Program-made: the position numbers and the translations under genes
Notes under the pieces: generated by a model
The model's database searches: none
Seen by the model: the letters and a program-made list of their open reading frames with translations, nothing else
What the model was told of the DNA's origin: nothing
Shown: piece by piece, positions 23,401 through 34,250 of the stretch
Layout: every line of letters begins with the position of its first letter
Numbering within the stretch: the stretch's first letter is position 1
Source: Aspidapion aeneum
Taxonomy: Eukaryota > Arthropoda > Insecta > Coleoptera > Brentidae
Direction: 5' to 3'
Assembly (NCBI GenBank): GCA_963576565.1
Contig: OY755039.1
Span: 135,511,369 to 135,575,368, forward strand
Length of the DNA stretch: 64,000 nucleotides

Positions 23401-23470
23401 CTGCTTCGGCCGGGACTCGAACCCGGGATCTGTTGCTCTCTAGGCAAACATTCTAAGCATTTACGTACGT
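23401..23470 (-). repeat. tRNA-derived (SINE-like) fragment
   Basis: On the minus strand the sequence carries a T-arm, CCGGG-TTCGAGT-CCCGG, that is a good polymerase III B box. Upstream of it is a degenerate anticodon-arm-like stretch (TGTTTGCCTAGAGAGCAACA). The D arm and a pairing acceptor stem are not convincing, so it is not called a functional tRNA. A related fragment lies at 41050-41094. Confidence 0.6.
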
Positions 23471-23636
23471 CTAACTTTTGAGTTTTCATACCTTTGACAG
23501 TAGTGTTATGTCTTTAGGTTTTCAATGTATTGTTCCTAAACTTTTCCTTCATCCATCAACTCAGGGGCGCAACTAGCATGGCGATTTTAGGGGACCTGAA
23601 GAAGCTGTGAGATGGTATTAACATACCTTAAGAATT

Positions 23637-23872
23637 CAGTTCGGTTTGGTTTGGTATTTTTCGGTTCGTTTCGGTTCCGTTCGAATTCACACCCTCTAGG
23701 ATCCCGGGAAAAATAATGATATTTTGTGTTTCGATATTTTGTTTCCATATTTTTTTTCGACCTCTTGTACTTTCGAATTTTTGTACTTTCGACCTTTTGT
23801 ACTTTAGACCGTTTGTTCTTTCGAGCTTTTGTTTTTCGACCTTTTGTACTTTCGACCGTTTGTACTTTATTT
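23637..23872 (+). repeat. Partial copy of the (GGTTC)n / TCGATATTTTG repeat
   Basis: Degenerate GGTTC/GGTTT pentamers lead to ACCCTCTAGGATCCCGGG (compare 2375-2392 and the reverse strand near 37195). Then follow TTTCGATATTTTG and a run of TTTCGACCTTTTGTAC units. The layout matches the arm of the foldback at 36612-38059. The matching inverted arm is absent, so this is a truncated copy. Confidence 0.7.
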
Positions 23873-23939
23873 ACTAATTTATTCACACCGCCTACTAATC
23901 TCCTAGTTGCCCACTCCCACAGAATTGTTTTGGTCTAGT

Positions 23940-25067
23940 TCGGTTCGTTACTGATACACAGACTTCTTGCCTGTATATCAGTACTCAAACCTCCAGAGTA
24001 AGTCGGCGTTGTGTCGTTTTTCATATGTTTATTAATTAGAGGTGGCTATAGCGTTATATACAGGAACTGTTTTCAATTATTATTCGGGCGAGTGTAAGAG
24101 GAATTAGATTCGATAGTTAAGCTGCGTTTTTTTATAATATCTATATATTGGTTTATATCATTGAGTTGTATAAGGCCCTGAAATGGGCCTTAAAGACGGA
24201 AGACAAGGCATTTTTTGTGGACCTTATCTAATTTGGTTCTAATCTTATACAATAAAAAATAGATAGCAACTATTGAACATGTGAAACGGACAAAAATAAA
24301 CTGATTTTGCGTGCTAATAGCACCCTAGATAATATATGGGTACTTTTATCTCTTTCACACTGACAGCATACCTGCGAAAGAAAAGCAGCTGGCTAATTTT
24401 AATCCACCTGCCGTATTTTGAGATGATTGAACCTGCTTGTCGTTTTTTACAGGGAAAACTGGTTTTCTGTGATACACAATGTTGTCAAACTACGGAAATT
24501 AATTTTTTGGCCAATGGTTTATATCAAGAATATATGATTCAATTCGAAATGCATTTAGAGAGATAGGTTTAAACTATTTATGTATTAATTGATTAAATTT
24601 TTTACCTATACCACCTGAGGGGAGGTTAATATTTTTATTAATTATTCTGAGTAAAATTCATTGAGAAAGGTATTGTCATGCTACTAAACATACGATGCCG
24701 GCGGTAAAATTAAATTAAAAATGATATCTTCTTTATCATAAGGATATCTAAAGCCATCACCGCACCGTGTCGAGTATTGACTGAAGAGCAGAGGTATACA
24801 CTCGCACGGACTCCAAAGACAACGAGACGTGTCTTGTTATCCTTAAAAAATAATGGTAGACTTATGGTTTGCCGGGACCCAACAGAGATTGACAACTAAA
24901 TAGACAACTCGGAATATATTCATTACTGCTTAGTTTGCCGGCCAAAATGCATATGCCCCGTAGTTTGTGTTATGGGTCAACCCATCGCACAACAAGTACA
25001 GGCCTGCTCAGCATTTTGGCATAGCCACCGTCGGTTCGACGGGTGGGTAAAGAGGGTAATACCCCCC
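23940..25067. other. Spacer
   Basis: No gene recognised; frames at 24336-24566 (plus) and 24710-24895 (minus) have no recognisable motif. An imperfect inverted repeat with GCCAAAATGC at 24952-24961 and GCATTTTGGC at 25012-25021 is present. Confidence 0.45.
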
Positions 25068-25640
25068 AACACTTTTTGGCTATCTTGAAATTTTTGTAGC
25101 ACGAACCCCCTTCGAGGGGTATACTATACCCCTATATTTTGAATAGGGAAAGTGGGTCTAGTGATACCTTGTTTTGAAGCTCTCTTGAATATCTTTACAA
25201 CCGTGTGAGTTAATACAAAATTTCGAAAATCCATTGATTAATTTGTGAGATATTTGCTTTCAAATTTCCAAATTTAACATGGAATAATAAAATAAAAATT
25301 AAATCCGAAAAATATAAAATTCTTATAACATTTTTATTTTATCACTCCATGTTAAATTTAAAAGTTTGTAGGCAATTATCTCAAAAACTAATGGATAGGT
25401 TTTTTTCACACGGTTGTAAGAAGATTCAAAGGCCTTCAAAACAAGGTATCACTAGACCCACTTTCCCTATTCAAAATATAGGGGCAAAGTCCCTCGAAGG
25501 GGGTTCGTGCTACAAAAATTTCAAGATAGCCAAAAAGTGTTTCCCTTGCAAACAAAATCGACATGTTTCGGCGTTTTTAATTTTCTGATAAAATTCGAGA
25601 AAATCCAGGTGGATCCTTTTCAAATTGTCACCTTGTATGT
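25068..25640. repeat. Foldback element (AACACTTTTTGGCTATCTTG family)
   Basis: The left arm from 25068 (CACTTTTTGGCTATCTTGAA, GTAGCACGAACCCCCTTCGA, AGGGAAAGTGGGTCTAGTGA, CTTTACAACCGTGTG) is mirrored by the right arm ending near 25541. The two meet around 25290-25345, where CATGTTAAATTT-type sequence is shared. The right side extends outward to about 25640 (AAATTGTCACCTTGTATG). A single-arm copy including the outer part is at 38735-39080. No target duplication was found. Confidence 0.75.
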
Positions 25641-25751
25641 TAAAGGCTGATAAATATAATACTTTTGGTGATTTGCTTTATCAAAATTATATAAATAAGC
25701 ACCTAGGAAAAATAGCGCACAGGAAAAAGGCCTACTTGTAAAAAATCGCTT

Positions 25752-26560
25752 GTACCAAACCAGTTGTTTTGTTCTTATATCATCCACTAAAGTACGATCA
25801 CCCACTGTCATAATTTCTCTTATTCTTTGATTTGTAACTCTTTCTCTTTTTGATTTCCCTGCTGCTCTTCTCCAATAGCCCATCAGCGTAGCGGAAAGCA
25901 TTTTTTCTGTTCTATCCTTGATTGGCCATATTTCTGAGTCGTATGTAATAATACTTTTTACAATGGTGTTATATATAAGCTTTTTGTTATGTTTTGATAT
26001 ACTTTGGTCCCAAATTATTCCATTTAATAAAGTTATTGCTTTTCTTCCTTGTACGTTTCGATCTTTAGCTTTGTCTAGTGTTCCGTCAGCTGTAATATTT
26101 AGACCTAAGTATTTATACTCATCACAGGACTAAATTCGCTGCCCGGTATTTAAGATTAGATCCTGTTTCATTCCACCGATACACATATACCCGGTCTTAT
26201 TGAGATTAACCTCTAGTCCCCACTTATTGTACTCTTCTATTAGTTTTCGTGTCATATATTCGAGGTCGTCATAATCCTGAGCCACTACTGTCTGATCATC
26301 GGCGAAACGTCCAACAGAATTCCCATGTTTTGGCATTTTCTCTTCCATACTTTAAGAACTTGTTCCAAGTATATCTTGAAGAGCGTAGGCGAGATACAGC
26401 AACCTTGTTTAAGAACTTTATTTACTTGAAAGCCTTTGGTTAGTTTTGCTTTTTTTTTTAATTTTTGCCTTACTATTGCGGTATAACTCTTTGATGGCCT
26501 TAATTAGTTGTAAGCTTATGTTTGTGTTTTCCAACGCTTTCCAAAGTAGATTTAGTGTAG
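25752..26560 (-). pseudogene. Non-LTR retrotransposon reverse transcriptase fragment
   Basis: On the minus strand, in order: LLWKALENTN and KAIKELYRNS, VLKQGCCISPTLFKIYLEQV, then after a frameshift FADDQTVVAQ (FADD at 26295-26306, the catalytic box), YNKWGLEVNLNKT, an in-frame TAG at 26130-26132, and YKYLGLNITADGTLDKAKDR. The thumb-like region SIITYDSEIWPIKDR and the tail RERVTNQRIREIM then VDDIRTKQLVWY follow. This is the RT core and following region of an insect endonuclease-RT type LINE. At least one frameshift (about 26320-26345) and one stop make it non-functional. Homology stops at about 25752. There is no endonuclease domain, so it is a 5'-truncated, dead copy. Confidence 0.9.
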
Positions 26561-27020
26561 TAAAATATTTGCATTACATTATTAAATAAGACTAATCCCA
26601 GTTAAAAAAAAAATGAACACTATTTAACTGCTTCACAGAAAGCCACCTTGACATCATTAAAAAAAAAGAAAAATCAATTGTTCGTGATTTTTAACGTTTT
26701 TGCAATGTTTTTGTGTGTGTTTTGGCAAGGTAATCGCATAATCTGTATGACAGCGTTTGAAATACAAATAAAGACCAATCCTTACTATGATGCTTTTCAC
26801 TTTAATAGAATTGGTTCAATTCAGATAGTTTTAGGAGGCAATCGCAAAAATTGATTTATACCCCGTTGAACGTGATGAGGATAAGCTTTCTTACGAATTA
26901 AAAAAAATCTTAAACATTTTTGTAACATAATAAACAAACCTCTATAATGAGTTAAGTTTGATTCTGTACTCCATGTTTAATTTTAAGACGGGACAAAAGA
27001 AAACTTCTGCTAAAAGCTGA
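26561..27020. other. Spacer
   Basis: No recognised feature. Any further upstream reverse transcriptase sequence has decayed past recognition. Confidence 0.45.
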
Positions 27021-28319
27021 AAGTTTATCAGTGGCGGCGCGTGATAAAAAGCTTTGGGGGTGCACCCAAAAAATAAAAATAAAAATTGCGGCGCAGGAAA
27101 AAAATCTTTTTTCAGTGCCACGCTAACTTTTTGGGCCTTCGAGTGGGCCGTCATATCATATAATTTAGAGCAAATAATTAAAAAATGAGATATTTAGTTA
27201 GATATTAGTTACCTACCTATTATTATTGTTTTTATAAATAAATAATAAATTATCACACCGAGTTTATTTTCTCCTCTAATGGTAAAGATAAAAATTTATT
27301 TAAATATTGCACGCTAATGCTATCAGAATTAGAAACTTCCGCCATTGTCAAAATTCCCAGATTAATATATCTACATTTTCGTAATAAAAAAAATTGTGTG
27401 TGCGTAAAACCACACGGCAGAAGTGTAAACTTCAACAAGGCGAAATTAATAATACTGGCCCATAACATATTCTGCAAAGCGGACCGAACCGAACTCTTCT
27501 GTGTACTGGCCTTCATCTGCATCATCATATCGCTCGCTGAATGTTTCTCACAGTTAGTCGACTCGAGCCGATTTCACCCGAATGAGCGTTACATAGCCGA
27601 GCCTGACCGCTCAGTTGAATTCAATACCCACCAAAACTGCTAAACGCGCCTAAAGAAGTTTACACTTCAAAAACGACAAACATGTAAAACATCAATATTT
27701 TGATTTTTTGCACACTGTACTTAAAATTTCAACTCTACTCAGTGTTATATAAGATAATGATTACTTAGTACCGAATAAAAAATATCTGATACTCGAATAG
27801 GAAGTATCAGTATCTATTCGATCCTTGCAAAAGTAATCGTTGCACACTAAGTGCACGAATTAAACGTGCCGCTAATCTGCTCTAACATGCAACGCGAACC
27901 GATGACGCAGGGGTCATCACGGGGTGCGGGCGGCATTGAGGCTGGTCCTTAGTTTACGCGCCGTGCAGAAGGAAGGTTCAGATTCTATGTACTGTAAAAT
28001 TCTATTGGGACATGTCGTCCTCTCTTTCTATATTTCGTAATTAGCATGCGACATAACATCTTGGGTGCATAGAATTTCGTTCCAGTAAATAAAAGCGTTG
28101 ATTGCATATACGTAGTCTTCCGTATATGGAGAGTTTGAACACGAATACAAACACATACATCAGGTAATAATTCCTTGAGTATATTCCAGTCTTTAGTGAA
28201 TTTCTTTTGGGATAATTATGAATTAAATTAAGGAATGATCAAAGTTATATTTTTTAAACTAAAATTTGGGAGTGCACGTGCACATGTGCACTTATGGAGA
28301 AACCGCCACTGAAGTTTAT
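27021..28319 (-). mobile_element. Non-autonomous hAT transposon with 8-bp TSD
   Basis: The element proper is 27029-28311 (1283 bp). Its ends are CAGTGGCGG and CCGCCACTG, and AAGTTTAT lies directly outside both (27021-27028 and 28312-28319). CAGNGNCG-type ends with 8-bp duplications are diagnostic of the hAT superfamily. The only coding remnant is a short minus-strand N-terminus at 27253-27345. The rest, including CG-rich patches near 27860-27970, is non-coding. Confidence 0.9.
27253..27345 (-). pseudogene. hAT (ZMYM1-like) transposase N-terminal stub
   Basis: The last 30 codons of a minus-strand frame, from an internal Met, read MAEVSNSDS, then YLNKFLSLPLEEKINSV and a stop. The FLSLPLEEK motif resembles the segment before the TTF-type zinc finger in ZMYM1-like hAT transposases, as also seen at 53797-53830 (FTYEEKLK). 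Everything downstream is deleted. The upstream part of the same frame (27346-27528) has no recognisable content. Confidence 0.5.
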
Positions 28320-29616
28320 ACCAATAAAATCGGTGCTAGCGTTCGCAAGGTATAACGAAAAACATTTAGTCCGTTTTTTTTGGCCTACCTGGTATATTAG
28401 GGGGATACAATGCGCATGCCCTGCCCATGACTAAAAAAGTTTCAAAACTCAAACACACGAGTATAACTATGGGTGTCAATAAAGAATTACTCAATACGTA
28501 CTAAACTTTAAAACAAAAAAGTAATATAAACACATAAACATTTTGTCTACAGGATGTTAAATTGTTTTCAGGCTTTTTACTAAAATTTCTTCGATTTTTT
28601 TTGCACATGCGCTAATAACAAAAGTCATAAATTCCTGCATTTTAAATAGTGGAACCGTCAAATTTGCTGCTCTTTGAACGCCGACGCAAACTACATTTAT
28701 AAATCGCGAGTCAAACTTCTTCGTAAATATGCACGTAGTTGTGTGGTAAAGGTATTTTCGCAGTTTTCCCGCAGCAGTACTTACAGCAGCGTTGGGAAAA
28801 AGCTCTTTTATTTCTGTTGGGTACCCATCCAGTCGAAGTTGGATTTTTAGTGACCGGTGCCCATCGATCGATCTATCGCTGTACGTAGTGTGGGAACCCG
28901 CCTTATCAACGGAATTCGCAAAAAGTGTTTCTTTACTCTTTTTTCTATTCTCAGTTTCTATTGTATTAGAAGTAAATCTATAATTTTTATTGGAACCTAA
29001 AATTGAGATTTGCAGTATGACATTCAAATCATGCACTGCTTACTCATTTCCTATTTAGATCCTATTTCCTGTCAAAGAAACCACCCTGGGCAAGCACGTG
29101 AAGCAGCATGTTTGGATTTAAGTTTTATTCCACTAATGCTAGTCAACATTGAAGCACAACCAGCAGAATACTGGGTCAAATCACTTCCTTTGAGGCAGAA
29201 ACTAATAAATAACTAATCTTCTTTTCTTCTTGTGAAAACTGGAAGTTAAATGCTCTATATTTTGCTTTCTGGTAGGCCAAGGAATTCGAATGATGCGTCT
29301 CGGGAAATCTTGTCCAATATGAAAGATTTAAGATAGCGCCCAAACAGGCATAAATAGATTAAAAAATAGCGCCCTCATCTATTATTTTTGAATATGTTTC
29401 CTTTATTAGACCATTAATCAAAAACTACTTGTTTTTTTAGAAAATATATATAACCGAACCGAATTTAAATTTTATTCTCTAAAATAAATTCTGTGTGTGC
29501 GAGAACGAATCAAGAGGAACTCAGCATTGAGTATATCTCAAAAAAGACCAGGATCCAGGTTGTTTTACAAGACGGCTACAGGGGTATAGAACGTTGTGAT
29601 ACAGCATGATTCCCTG
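28320..29616. other. Spacer with one longer unexplained frame
   Basis: Apart from the frame described at 28557-29036, nothing is recognised. 28370-28394 shares a GGCCTACCTGGTAT motif with 7390-7412. A CCGAACCGAA island is present at 29455-29462. Confidence 0.45.
28557..29036 (-). CDS. Unidentified 159-codon open frame
   Basis: This is the longest frame in the window not made of simple repeat. It starts with an ATG on the minus strand at 29036 and encodes a mixed-composition protein without a signal peptide, convincing membrane segment or motif I recognise. Residues 70-100 (LRLDGYPTEIKEL and AAGKLRKYL) look amphipathic. There is no promoter, splice or repeat evidence to support it. In DNA of this base composition a chance frame of this length is possible. 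Function unknown; it could be a decayed transposon-protein piece. Confidence 0.2.
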   Translation of the reverse strand: MHDLNVILQISILGSNKNYRFTSNTIETENRKKSKETLFANSVDKAGSHTTYSDRSIDGHRSLKIQLRLDGYPTEIKELFPNAAVSTAAGKLRKYLYHTTTCIFTKKFDSRFINVVCVGVQRAANLTVPLFKMQEFMTFVISACAKKIEEILVKSLKTI

Positions 29617-30175
29617 CAGGGGCGGCTTGTGCATAAGGGCTGCAGAGCTGCAGAACCCCCAAAATTTTCACATTATTTGGCTATTTTTCAGCCGCTGCTA
29701 CTTTTCTAATATAATTATTTTATTTCTAAAATTATTGGAATAGCAGTATATTTTCGGCCCGGTGTTGGTATAGTAGGCCTTCAAATTGCGGATGTGTGTT
29801 GAATATGACGCCGCGCGCCGTCGCCGAAGGCCGCATTTCACAGTCGGTCAAATGAAGTTATTGGCATTGTTGCGCTGCTAAATTGCAACACAACGTAGCT
29901 GGGCGGCTAACAAGATCTGTGCTCGGCTAGGAACCCCTTACTTCGCCCCGCACCGCACTTGTTCAAGGGTTTAGGATAGCGAAATCTAGGCAAAAATAGA
30001 GCTGAAAAACTTGCAGTTCCAGTACAATTCCGGGCGTGCGGGCTTAGCGTTGCGTGTTTGCGGGCGCAATTTTTTACTTTTTATAATAGACACGTGATCT
30101 GGAGACTGTAAAAAAAAACATTTTTTATACCCTATCGGCAGAACTCACAAACTTTACTGTCACGAGCCGCCACTG
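29617..30175 (+). mobile_element. hAT MITE, internal deletion of the 53233-54465 element
   Basis: The ends are CAGGGGCGGCTTGTGCATAA and CACGAGCCGCCACTG. Flanking octamers ATTCCCTG (29609-29616) and CTTCTCTG (30176-30183) agree at 6 of 8 positions, a decayed TSD. The left ~420 bp (through GTGTTTGCGGGCGCA) and the right ~120 bp (from ATTTTTTACTTTTTATAATA) match the ends of 53233-54465 closely. The transposase exon of that copy is missing here, leaving 559 bp. Confidence 0.85.
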
Positions 30176-30183
30176 CTTCTCTG

Positions 30184-31092
30184 TAGCCACACGGAGACAG
30201 ACGAAGGGCCTATGAATAGAAGGCCCCTGATTGTCTTATTAGAAGCTTATTCAAATCCACATAAAAAATATATACTAAAAGTGAAAAGGTATAGTTAGTT
30301 TAAACTATTACTGAACACCGCACGCAAAGCCACTTGCAGTCCATTCCTTTGATGAGGTTGACGGAAGCTTTAATGTAGAGCGCATGATATTTCAGAAGGC
30401 GATGAAATGAGCACTACACTTCATGCACTACAAGCGTTTTATCTCAATTAATAGCAGGGGTGGAAGGAGAACTGTAAACTGGCCTGGGACAAAATAGGCG
30501 ACCAGTCCATATTTCATACAAAGGCAAAACTACAATAATGATAATTTTTACCTTCCTAGTCCGCCATGCAATTATTTTCTCCTTTTTTTACACCACTAAA
30601 CGGTGTATCTAAAAAATATAATATATATAAATAACACCATCTTGATAATACCGAGGATAATACGGATTATACCGAACTAATTAGTTAAGCAGACTCTAAT
30701 ACTCATACGTAACACTGATCGGTTGTTGCTAGTTTATTTTAATTCCAGAAAATTTTATCTAATTTTCCATAATATATCATGTAATTTGTTACATAAAATA
30801 TACTGTAATTGTGTTTTTTCAGAACCTGCTGCAGATGTATTTTCCATTTTTACAGAATACATTGGGTTTTTACACAACTGGATTTAGAAAAAATCAATTG
30901 TTTTGTAAATTTTCATTTTCCATACAAATTTTACAAAATATATGAGCTGGTTTTATTAATCCTGTAATGTGATGGTAAGTTTAAGTTTCTATGGCTTTGT
31001 AAAATTACAGTAAATGACGTTGGTTACAACGTTTTTTACTGAAATTTTAAAAAACACTTTAGTGCAGTGGTAGTGCTGCTCTGCTCTACTTA
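30184..31092. other. Spacer
   Basis: No gene. At 30551-30570 there is an isolated family A terminus (TACCTTCCTAGTCCGCCATG) without its partner. Around 30463-30530 a ~65-bp block (GGAGAACTGTAAACTGGCCT, AATAGGCGACCAGTCCATAT) recurs at 38165-38225. Confidence 0.5.
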
Positions 31093-31717
31093 ATTTAACC
31101 AGGGCTATCAAAATGGACGGGCCACGATCCTCCACTTTGTTGACGTCACATCCTGGGCTGATTTTTTTTTTGATGGTCACGTTACGACACAGCTGATTGT
31201 CTTTAAAATATTGAAGTTGAAATGACGGTTCATGGATATTTGATTGTTTTTAAATAAAGCCGTTTTTGAGATTGTTTTTACTTTATTCTGGCAGAACAAC
31301 TTTTTTTAAATGTATAGTAAGCCCTAATTTTTCATAGCCGCTTCAATAGCTCACACAAAAATTAAGTTTAAAGCAGAAGCGAATGTGACAATCACATATG
31401 ACAAAGTCAAATACATGTCAAATATAACAGTTGGCATGTGGTACATGGCGGGTAATTTAAATTCAAAATAAGGAATGCTAAATCTTGAAGATTTTAACCT
31501 TTTAATCATGTTGCTTCCTTACAAACCTTTGGTGGAATATCGGGATGGTGTCTGAGAATATTTCAGTGAAATTTTGCGGAAATCTGTAGTGCCATTTTGA
31601 AAATATCATAAAAAAACGTCTGACCTCCCATAAGACCCAATGTAAAATTCAGCCCCGGGAGAACAGCTGATTTTTTCAGGGTCGTGGCCTCTATTTTTGT
31701 GTTGGCCTTGATTTAAC
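31093..31717. mobile_element. 611-bp MITE with 7-bp TSD, P-like (copy 1)
   Basis: The element is 31100-31710, starting CAGGGCTATCAAAATGGACG and ending GTTGGCCTTG; the outer bases form a short imperfect TIR (CAGGGCTAT / CAAGGCCAA). ATTTAAC is repeated at 31093-31099 and 31711-31717. The copy at 43244-43851 is colinear over its full length. 7-bp duplications are known for the P superfamily (1360 and Galileo types); the assignment is an inference from TSD length and CA-type ends. Non-coding. Confidence 0.75.
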
Positions 31718-32065
31718 AATCGTTCCTAACGCTATGTATATACGTAACTGTCCAGCCCTGTATTATGACATAACATTGTAGCAACACTACCTATAGACAA
31801 TTAACTTGACAGGTCGACTTCATAGTTCGCAAATTATCGTAATTTATGATCAAATATTAAAACGTTGTTTTATTGTTTGTTCGTCGCGTAAGGTATAAGT
31901 GGCCGGTGGTACTTTTATTGCGTCTAGATGGTACTTAAATGGTAAAGCACTCAAGATGCGTGTTAACGAAGACGCCTAGCGCTGCGTTAGCTGTCAAATT
32001 TTATAAAGAAATATTTATCCCACAGAACACTAAAACTTATTTATCCCATAGTGCCACGAATACAA
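31718..32065. other. Spacer
   Basis: Nothing recognised. Confidence 0.5.
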
Positions 32066-32232
32066 GGGCTGTCTTTTATATTTTGCGTATAGGAACATAG
32101 AGGGCGCTGTGATCGAATTTCGTAACTTAAACTTAACCTCAATCTTTACCTAACCTAAATTCAAAGAGTCAGTGCGATACATGTAGTTTTATAGCTACAG
32201 TGAATTTTTTAAAATAACAAATCAGTCGAAAA

Positions 32233-32355
32233 ATGGAATTGAGCCGAGAACATTTTTGGGTTATAATTTTTTACAAATTTCGAAGGAAATTATCTCAACC
32301 AGAATGCCGTGCCGAGTTGTTTTCTGTTCTCTGTAATGACTCTAGACCGCTTTGA
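32233..32355 (+). pseudogene. mariner transposase, N-terminal fragment
   Basis: Forty codons from an ATG to a TGA: MELSREHFWVIIFYKF, then RRKLSQPECRAELFSVLCND. This is the first helix-turn-helix of mariner-family transposases (typically MELSxEHFRxxIFYxFK, then GLSxQECxxxLxxxFG). Homology is lost at the premature stop, 24 bp before the nested foldback. The remaining DNA-binding domain is absent, so it is dead. Confidence 0.85.
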
Positions 32356-32379
32356 GGCAGCAAACTTGAAAAACCTGGA

Positions 32380-33780
32380 CAGCGTGTCCCATTTTCGATG
32401 GGATTAAATGGGAAACTCGGTTATTATTAAAGATATCGATTTTCTGATCGCACCTTACCGTGCTCTTTTTTTGAGCATTTAAAAATGGTGTAATCAGATT
32501 TTTGCTATACCCCGTGGTTTCGCTAATACAGTGAGTTTTTGAAAAAATTGCATTTTTCATAATTCCTTGTATCTCGCTTATTTTGCAAGATATTTTTATT
32601 CTGTAAAAACCTCTTTATGGCAACTTTTTTGGAGCAAAATAATGACGTTGTCAATTTTTTAAAATATTGCTTAGTTTGTGAGATATGGTATTTATCATTA
32701 AAAAATTAAATACGGACCTGAATTTTTTTTCACTATTTTGATTGGTTTCATGCTATTATTATCCTAAAATAATAAAACTTTAATATTTTTTTGTTTTAAG
32801 ATTGAAACAAATATTTAATACATTCTTTAAAAAAATTTATTCCAATCCTGGAAATTTCCAACGAAAGTATAAATTAAAAATTGCAAGACACACTAGTTGG
32901 ATGATTTTTAGTAACTTTTTTGAAACGTTAATTAAAAGATTTATAAATAAAGTAAAAAACCAAATACTTTCATGGTGGCACGGCAACTCATGCAAGTTAC
33001 TGCAACATGGAAAAACAATAGCTCAGTCAAAATTGTTCTAAAAGGCTAGAAATCAACGAAATCCAGATTTTGATAAATGTAATATTTTTGACTGCTTTAA
33101 TCAAACAATAAAATCCCAAGATTTAAACGGCAGAAATATTATTAAGCAAAATGCGTTAAGAAAAATTACTCAAAAATGTCAACAATGTCTCACACATAAT
33201 GGCAATCAGTTTGAACATTTAGACCATTAAAGAAAAATTAGTTATTATTTTTTGTAATTCGTTATTTTTTTTTGTATTTGTCGTAGACTTTGTTTCAAAT
33301 AAATCCTTAAATTAACGTAAAACTATTTTAATTTGCTATTATTAGTATCAAAACAGTTAAACTAAAAATCGTTAAACTAGCAATTTTTAATTTATATTTA
33401 TGTTGGAAATTTCCAGGTTCAGAGTAAATTTTTTTTTAATGGTAAATATTTTTTTTAAATCTTAAAACAAAAAAAATTTAAATTTTTATTATTTTGTGAT
33501 AATAATAGCATATCTCAAAAACTAAACAATATTTTAAAAAACTGACAACGTCATTATTTTCCTTTTTGCCATAGAAAGGTTTTTACAGAATAAAAATATC
33601 TCCTAAAATAAGCGAGATATAAGGGATTATTAAAAATGCAATTTTTTCAAAACCTCCCTGTATTAGCGAAACTACAAGGTATAGCAAACATCTGATTACA
33701 CCATCTTTAAGAGTTTAAAAAAAGAGCACGGTATAATAACCGAGTTTTCCATTTAATCCCATCGAAAATGGGACACGCTG
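32380..33780 (+). mobile_element. Foldback element, CAGCGTGTCCC family (copy 1)
   Basis: The ends are CAGCGTGTCCCATTTTCGAT and its complement, and the inverted arms run several hundred bases on each side. TA follows the right end (33781-33782). The left flank reads GA, probably a mutated TA. The centre (about 32990-33260) is unpaired and carries a short frame conserved in copy 2 (58524-60039). TA duplication and very long TIRs fit a Tc1/mariner-derived non-autonomous element. Confidence 0.85.
33045..33230 (+). other. Short frame in the foldback centre, shared with copy 2
   Basis: An open stretch of 61 codons without its own ATG. It shares about 41 of 55 residues, with no indel, with the minus-strand frame 59152-59349 in the other copy: FDCF, KSQ, GRNI, QNALR and ITQKCQQCLTHNGNQ are identical. 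Nucleotide differences are mostly non-synonymous, so protein-level selection is not shown. It may be a captured coding fragment. The product is unknown. Confidence 0.35.
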
Positions 33781-33795
33781 TACATCATTATCAGT

Positions 33796-34250
33796 GGTGA
33801 TGATTAGTGAATTTACTCATATGAACTCGAAAATAAAAGTCTGTTTGCGAGTTCCAAGATGAAGAAAAGCCAACAAAAGTCATCCATTCTCCAAGTATGT
33901 TTAATAGGATGTTCGCGATATTTTTTTAAAAAGCAGATCATGTAGTAACAGTTTCTCTGGAAGATCAAACAAAGGACTTGTTACTGTTGATTGGTACATC
34001 ACCATTTGTTTGCCGAAAATCATCGCTGAGCTTCGAAAAATGAACCTCGAATTCCTCGAACGACGAATCATCCTCCACCAAGACAATGCAAGTTCGCACA
34101 AGTATATTGAATTGAATTGAATTGAAAAAAAGCAATTTTTAAACAAAGTTTATCATAAAATAGTGGCGCCGCCGCGATGGCCGACACCTAATAGCCCATG
34201 TTTACTGATTTTTACGTAAAATGCTAATTTACTGTTTTTAGGATTTTAAA
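33796..34250 (+). pseudogene. mariner transposase, catalytic-half fragment
   Basis: Reading across frameshifts: GDD then two stops and IYSYELENKS (first catalytic Asp), KPTKVIHSPSMFNRMFAIFF, KADHVVTVSLEDQTK, VTVDWYITICLPKIIAELRK, then RRIILHQDNASSH (second Asp, GAC at 34082-34084), and a degraded APPRWPTPNSPC where PPYSPDLAPCDF is expected. At least two frameshifts and two stops. The motif set is that of mariner-family (D,D34D) transposases. It follows the nested foldback directly. Confidence 0.85.

Noticed and set aside
23401..23470. Functional tRNA gene
   Set aside because: T-arm only; no convincing D arm or pairing acceptor stem.
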